Of a stretch of 64,000 nucleotides of DNA, positions 61,235-64,000 are shown one piece after another; within the stretch, counting starts at the first letter, position 1; every line of letters begins with the position of its first letter. The notes beneath the pieces were generated by a model. That model had not been told where the DNA came from. It saw only the letters and a program-made list of their open reading frames with translations, and did not search any database. The stretch is taken from NCBI GenBank assembly GCA_029289235.1, contig JARFTZ010000038.1:62001-126000 (forward strand), given 5' to 3'. The position numbers were made by a program, and so were the translations under genes. This stretch comes from Gammaproteobacteria bacterium. GTDB lineage: Bacteria; Pseudomonadota; Gammaproteobacteria; Burkholderiales; Rhodocyclaceae.

Positions 61235-62140
61235 TTACTTGAGTACGCCGCCGGCCTTCAGGATCGCCTCAAGCTTTTCCAATGTTGCCGCATCGGGTGG
61301 CGTCGCCGGGGCGAGGACGGCCGTGGAAATGTCGAGGCCGGACAGGCGGATCGCTTCCTTGATGCAACCGGTGAACGGCGCGTCGATCGCGTACATCCGC
61401 GACAGGAGGGCCAGGCGGGTGAGCAAGGCCTGCGCCGTGGCGAAGTCCTTCTCGAGGAAGGCCTTGTAGATGCCGCAGGTGACGTCCGGCGCGAAGTTCG
61501 AGGTGGCCGGAATGACGCCGTCGCCGCCGATCATCAGCGTGTCGAGCATGTATTCGTCGAAGCCGCTGAAGACCATGAAATCGGGGCGCGCGCCCTTGAC
61601 TTCGAACACCAGGCGGCGGATGTGGCTCATGCAGTCAACGGTGTCCTTGATCCCGACGATGTTCGGGCAATCCTTGGCCAGACGGGCGACGACTTCGACC
61701 GAGAGATCCTGCCCGGTAAGGATCGGGAAGTTGTAGAGCAGCACGGGCAACGGCGAGTTCTCGGCGATCTGCCGATAGTGCTGGTAGATGCGTTCGTCAC
61801 TGAGCTTGGCGTAGAAAGGATTGACCACCATCACCGCGTCGGCGCCGATGCTGCCGGCGTGCTTGCTCAGATCGATGACTTCCTGCGTCGAGCACGAGGC
61901 GGTGCCGATGATCACCGGCTTCTTGCCGGCAACGCGCTTGACGCAGAACTCAGCGATGGTCTTGCGGCTTTCATGCGGCAGCGAAGCAAACTCGCCGGCG
62001 CTGCCGAGGAACAGGAAGCCATTGACGTCGGAGGCAAGAATCCGGTCGATCAGGCGACCCATGCCTTCCGGATCGAACTGCGCCTGGGCGTTGAAGATGG
62101 TGGGAACCGGCGGAATGACGCCTTTGAGCACTAAGGACAT
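61235..62140 (-). CDS. Dihydrodipicolinate synthase/N-acetylneuraminate lyase-family aldolase
   Basis: LKGVIPPVPTIFNAQAQFDPEGMGRLIDRILASDVNGFLFLGSAGEFASL, VIIGTASCSTQEVIDLSKHAGSIGADAVMVVNPFY, LPVLLYNFPILTGQDLS, GIKDTV. Confidence 0.9.
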   Translation of the reverse strand: MSLVLKGVIPPVPTIFNAQAQFDPEGMGRLIDRILASDVNGFLFLGSAGEFASLPHESRKTIAEFCVKRVAGKKPVIIGTASCSTQEVIDLSKHAGSIGADAVMVVNPFYAKLSDERIYQHYRQIAENSPLPVLLYNFPILTGQDLSVEVVARLAKDCPNIVGIKDTVDCMSHIRRLVFEVKGARPDFMVFSGFDEYMLDTLMIGGDGVIPATSNFAPDVTCGIYKAFLEKDFATAQALLTRLALLSRMYAIDAPFTGCIKEAIRLSGLDISTAVLAPATPPDAATLEKLEAILKAGGVLK

Positions 62141-62160
62141 GACACACCTTTCTTGGAAAA

Positions 62161-62197
62161 TTCCATGTATGGAAATACAATACCGAATATGGAAATA
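62161..62197. promoter_or_regulatory. Candidate IclR-family operator region
   Basis: TTCCAT-GT-ATGGAA dyad (62161-62174) and direct repeat TATGGAAATA at 62169 and 62188, between divergent DapA-family and IclR genes. Confidence 0.6.
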
Positions 62198-62228
62198 GTG
62201 TAGCGGGGCGATTTTTCGCTGACAAGAG

Positions 62229-63011
62229 ATGAATGCACCGAAAGAGCAAAAATCCGTGGCGCCAGCCCTGACCAAGGGCTTCGCCATTCTCGACCTGATC
62301 GCCCGGGAGCCGGGGCTGGGCTTCGCGGCGATTCGCGACAGGCTGGGTTTGCCGAACAGCAGTTGTCATCACCTGATCACCACGCTTTGCCAGCTCGGCG
62401 CGCTGGTGCAGCGCGCGGATCGTGGCTACGTGCTGGGCCTGCGTTTGTTCGAACTCGGGGCGATGGCGGCCAACCAGCGGCAATTGCACGACCTGGCGCT
62501 GCCGACGCTCAGGAAACTGGCGCAGGACATCCAGCTCACCTGCCACCTGGGGGTGATGGAGGGGGCAGAGGCGGTTTATCTGCTCAAGGTCGAAGGCAGT
62601 CGCGAGATCCGCGTCAATACTTGGGTCGGCAAGCGTCTGTCGCTGCACAGCTCGTCGCTCGGCAAGGTGCTGCTGGCCGGCCTGCCGGAAGACGAACTGC
62701 AAACCATCCTCGCGCAGGTGTCGTGGGAGGCGAAGACGCCGCGCTCGATCGTCGATCCCGTCGAGTTTTGCCGGCAGTTGCAGGTCGTCCGCGAACGCGG
62801 CTGGGCGCTCGACGATGAGGAGGATCTGGCCAATATCCGTTGCGTGGCTGCGCCGGTACGCGACATGCGGGGGCACGTTGTCGCGGCGATCAGCGCCGTC
62901 GGCACCGTCCTCGACATTACCCCCGAGCGGATCGAAGAACTGGCCGCCACGCTATGCGCGACGGCGCGGGAAATTTCGCAGCATCTCGGCCATTCTCTGT
63001 GCGACGGCTGA
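62229..63011 (+). CDS. IclR-family transcriptional regulator
   Basis: ALTKGFAILDLIAREPGLGFAAIRDRLGLPNSSCHHLITTLCQLGALVQRADRGYVLGLRLFELG. Confidence 0.93.
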   Translation: MNAPKEQKSVAPALTKGFAILDLIAREPGLGFAAIRDRLGLPNSSCHHLITTLCQLGALVQRADRGYVLGLRLFELGAMAANQRQLHDLALPTLRKLAQDIQLTCHLGVMEGAEAVYLLKVEGSREIRVNTWVGKRLSLHSSSLGKVLLAGLPEDELQTILAQVSWEAKTPRSIVDPVEFCRQLQVVRERGWALDDEEDLANIRCVAAPVRDMRGHVVAAISAVGTVLDITPERIEELAATLCATAREISQHLGHSLCDG

Positions 63012-63054
63012 TCCGTCCCGGGCGACTGGCAGACTGAATGGCGAAGGTCGAGGG

Positions 63055-64000
63055 CTAAACCTTGTAGGCCTTGAGCGCGTCCTCGATCTCCCGGCTCATG
63101 TCGCTCATCCGCTGTACCGCCTCGGCGGTGCTGGCCGTGGCGGCGGTGTTGCGTTCGGTCATCTGGGCGATCTGCTCGATGCGTTGCGAAATCGCCGCGC
63201 TGGCGGCGCTTTGCTCGCGAACCGCCTCGGAGATTTCCTCGACGCTGGCCACCACGCTGCCCGAACCGTCCTTGATCTCCTGAATCGCGCTGCCGGCGGT
63301 CTTGGCATTGTCGACGCCGGATTCCACCTCGCCGACGGCGGCAGCCATGCTGCTCACCGCCAGGCGGGCGCTGCCCTGCATCTGTCCAAGCAGGGCCGAG
63401 ATGTCCTGCGTCGATTTGGCAGTGCGTTCGGCGAGCTTGCGCACCTCGTCGGCAACGACGGCGAAGCCGCGCCCCTGTTCGCCGGCGCGCGCCGCCTCGA
63501 TGGCCGCATTGAGCGCGAGCAGGTTGGTCTGCTCGGCAATTTCCTTGATGATGTTGGCGACCGAGGAAATGCGTTCGCTGTCGTCGCGCAGCGTGCCGAT
63601 GCGTGTGGACGCCTCGCGCACCGAGCCGGAAATGGTCTGGATGCCCTGGATGGTGGCGAAGATGATCCCGGTTCCCTGGTCGGCCTTTTCGCGCGCCTCC
63701 TGCGTGTGCCGGCTGGCATCGTGCGCCTGGTTGGCCACCATGGCGATGCTGACGGTGAGTTGCTCGACGGCGGCCGCCATGCTGGCCGATGCATCGCCCT
63801 GGGCATGCGAGTTCTCGGCGATCTCGCGCGCGCTGCGGCTGACCCCGGCGGTGATTTCGCTCATGCGCGCGGACGCAGCCTGGATCTCGCGGAAACTGGC
63901 GCGCAGGCGGGCGACGAGTTCGTTGTACGCCAGGAGGGTCTGGCCGATCTCGTCGTGGGAACGTACGGCAATCGATTCGGTGAAGTCGAGCGCGTTGGCG
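63055..64000 (-). CDS. Methyl-accepting chemotaxis protein, partial (N-terminus beyond right edge)
   Basis: Frame stays open to 64000 ([40 protein letters not shown]-like); signalling hairpin [44 protein letters not shown]. Confidence 0.95.
   Translation of the reverse strand, partial: ANALDFTESIAVRSHDEIGQTLLAYNELVARLRASFREIQAASARMSEITAGVSRSAREIAENSHAQGDASASMAAAVEQLTVSIAMVANQAHDASRHTQEAREKADQGTGIIFATIQGIQTISGSVREASTRIGTLRDDSERISSVANIIKEIAEQTNLLALNAAIEAARAGEQGRGFAVVADEVRKLAERTAKSTQDISALLGQMQGSARLAVSSMAAAVGEVESGVDNAKTAGSAIQEIKDGSGSVVASVEEISEAVREQSAASAAISQRIEQIAQMTERNTAATASTAEAVQRMSDMSREIEDALKAYKV

Noticed and set aside
60152-62134. 660-aa plus-strand ORF
   Set aside because: Antisense to the AEC transporter and DapA-family genes, which have clear family signatures and a terminator.

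Overview
64-kb chromosomal window, high GC, read as betaproteobacterial (Rhodocyclales-like; inferred from gene content, not proven). Nearly all of it is assignable protein-coding sequence. In order: truncated flagellin with a sigma28-like promoter, then an OGT-type glycosyltransferase and two methyltransferase/glycosyltransferase genes; two GGDEF proteins separated by a decayed IS3-family remnant; an unusual tRNA-Thr(UGU); a YccS-like protein; an AraC-linked sugar/polyol ABC transporter with a mannitol-dehydrogenase-family enzyme; SemiSWEET; MsrPQ; DMT transporter, CreA, Sua5, PurE, FolD; a ribbon-helix-helix regulator divergent from a six-gene group-4 hydrogenase/complex-I-like membrane operon whose large subunit lacks canonical NiFe cysteine motifs (Ehr-like); BON, MscS, PsiF-like genes; a D-amino-acid/N-acyl-D-amino-acid peptide uptake and catabolism cluster; CaCA exchanger; aspartate dehydrogenase; Rnk; LysR, MFS, HisN-like, DeoR; a LacI/TRAP/GH31/AEC/DapA-family/IclR carbohydrate-acid cluster; truncated MCP. 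The most interesting items are the ligand-less hydrogenase-like complex with RHH half-sites, the flagellin glycosylation locus, palindromic repeats or hairpins placed directly after all three transporter binding-protein genes, a long rod-like RNA candidate next to folD, and several palindromic operator candidates. All calls are from reading the sequence; no searches were run.
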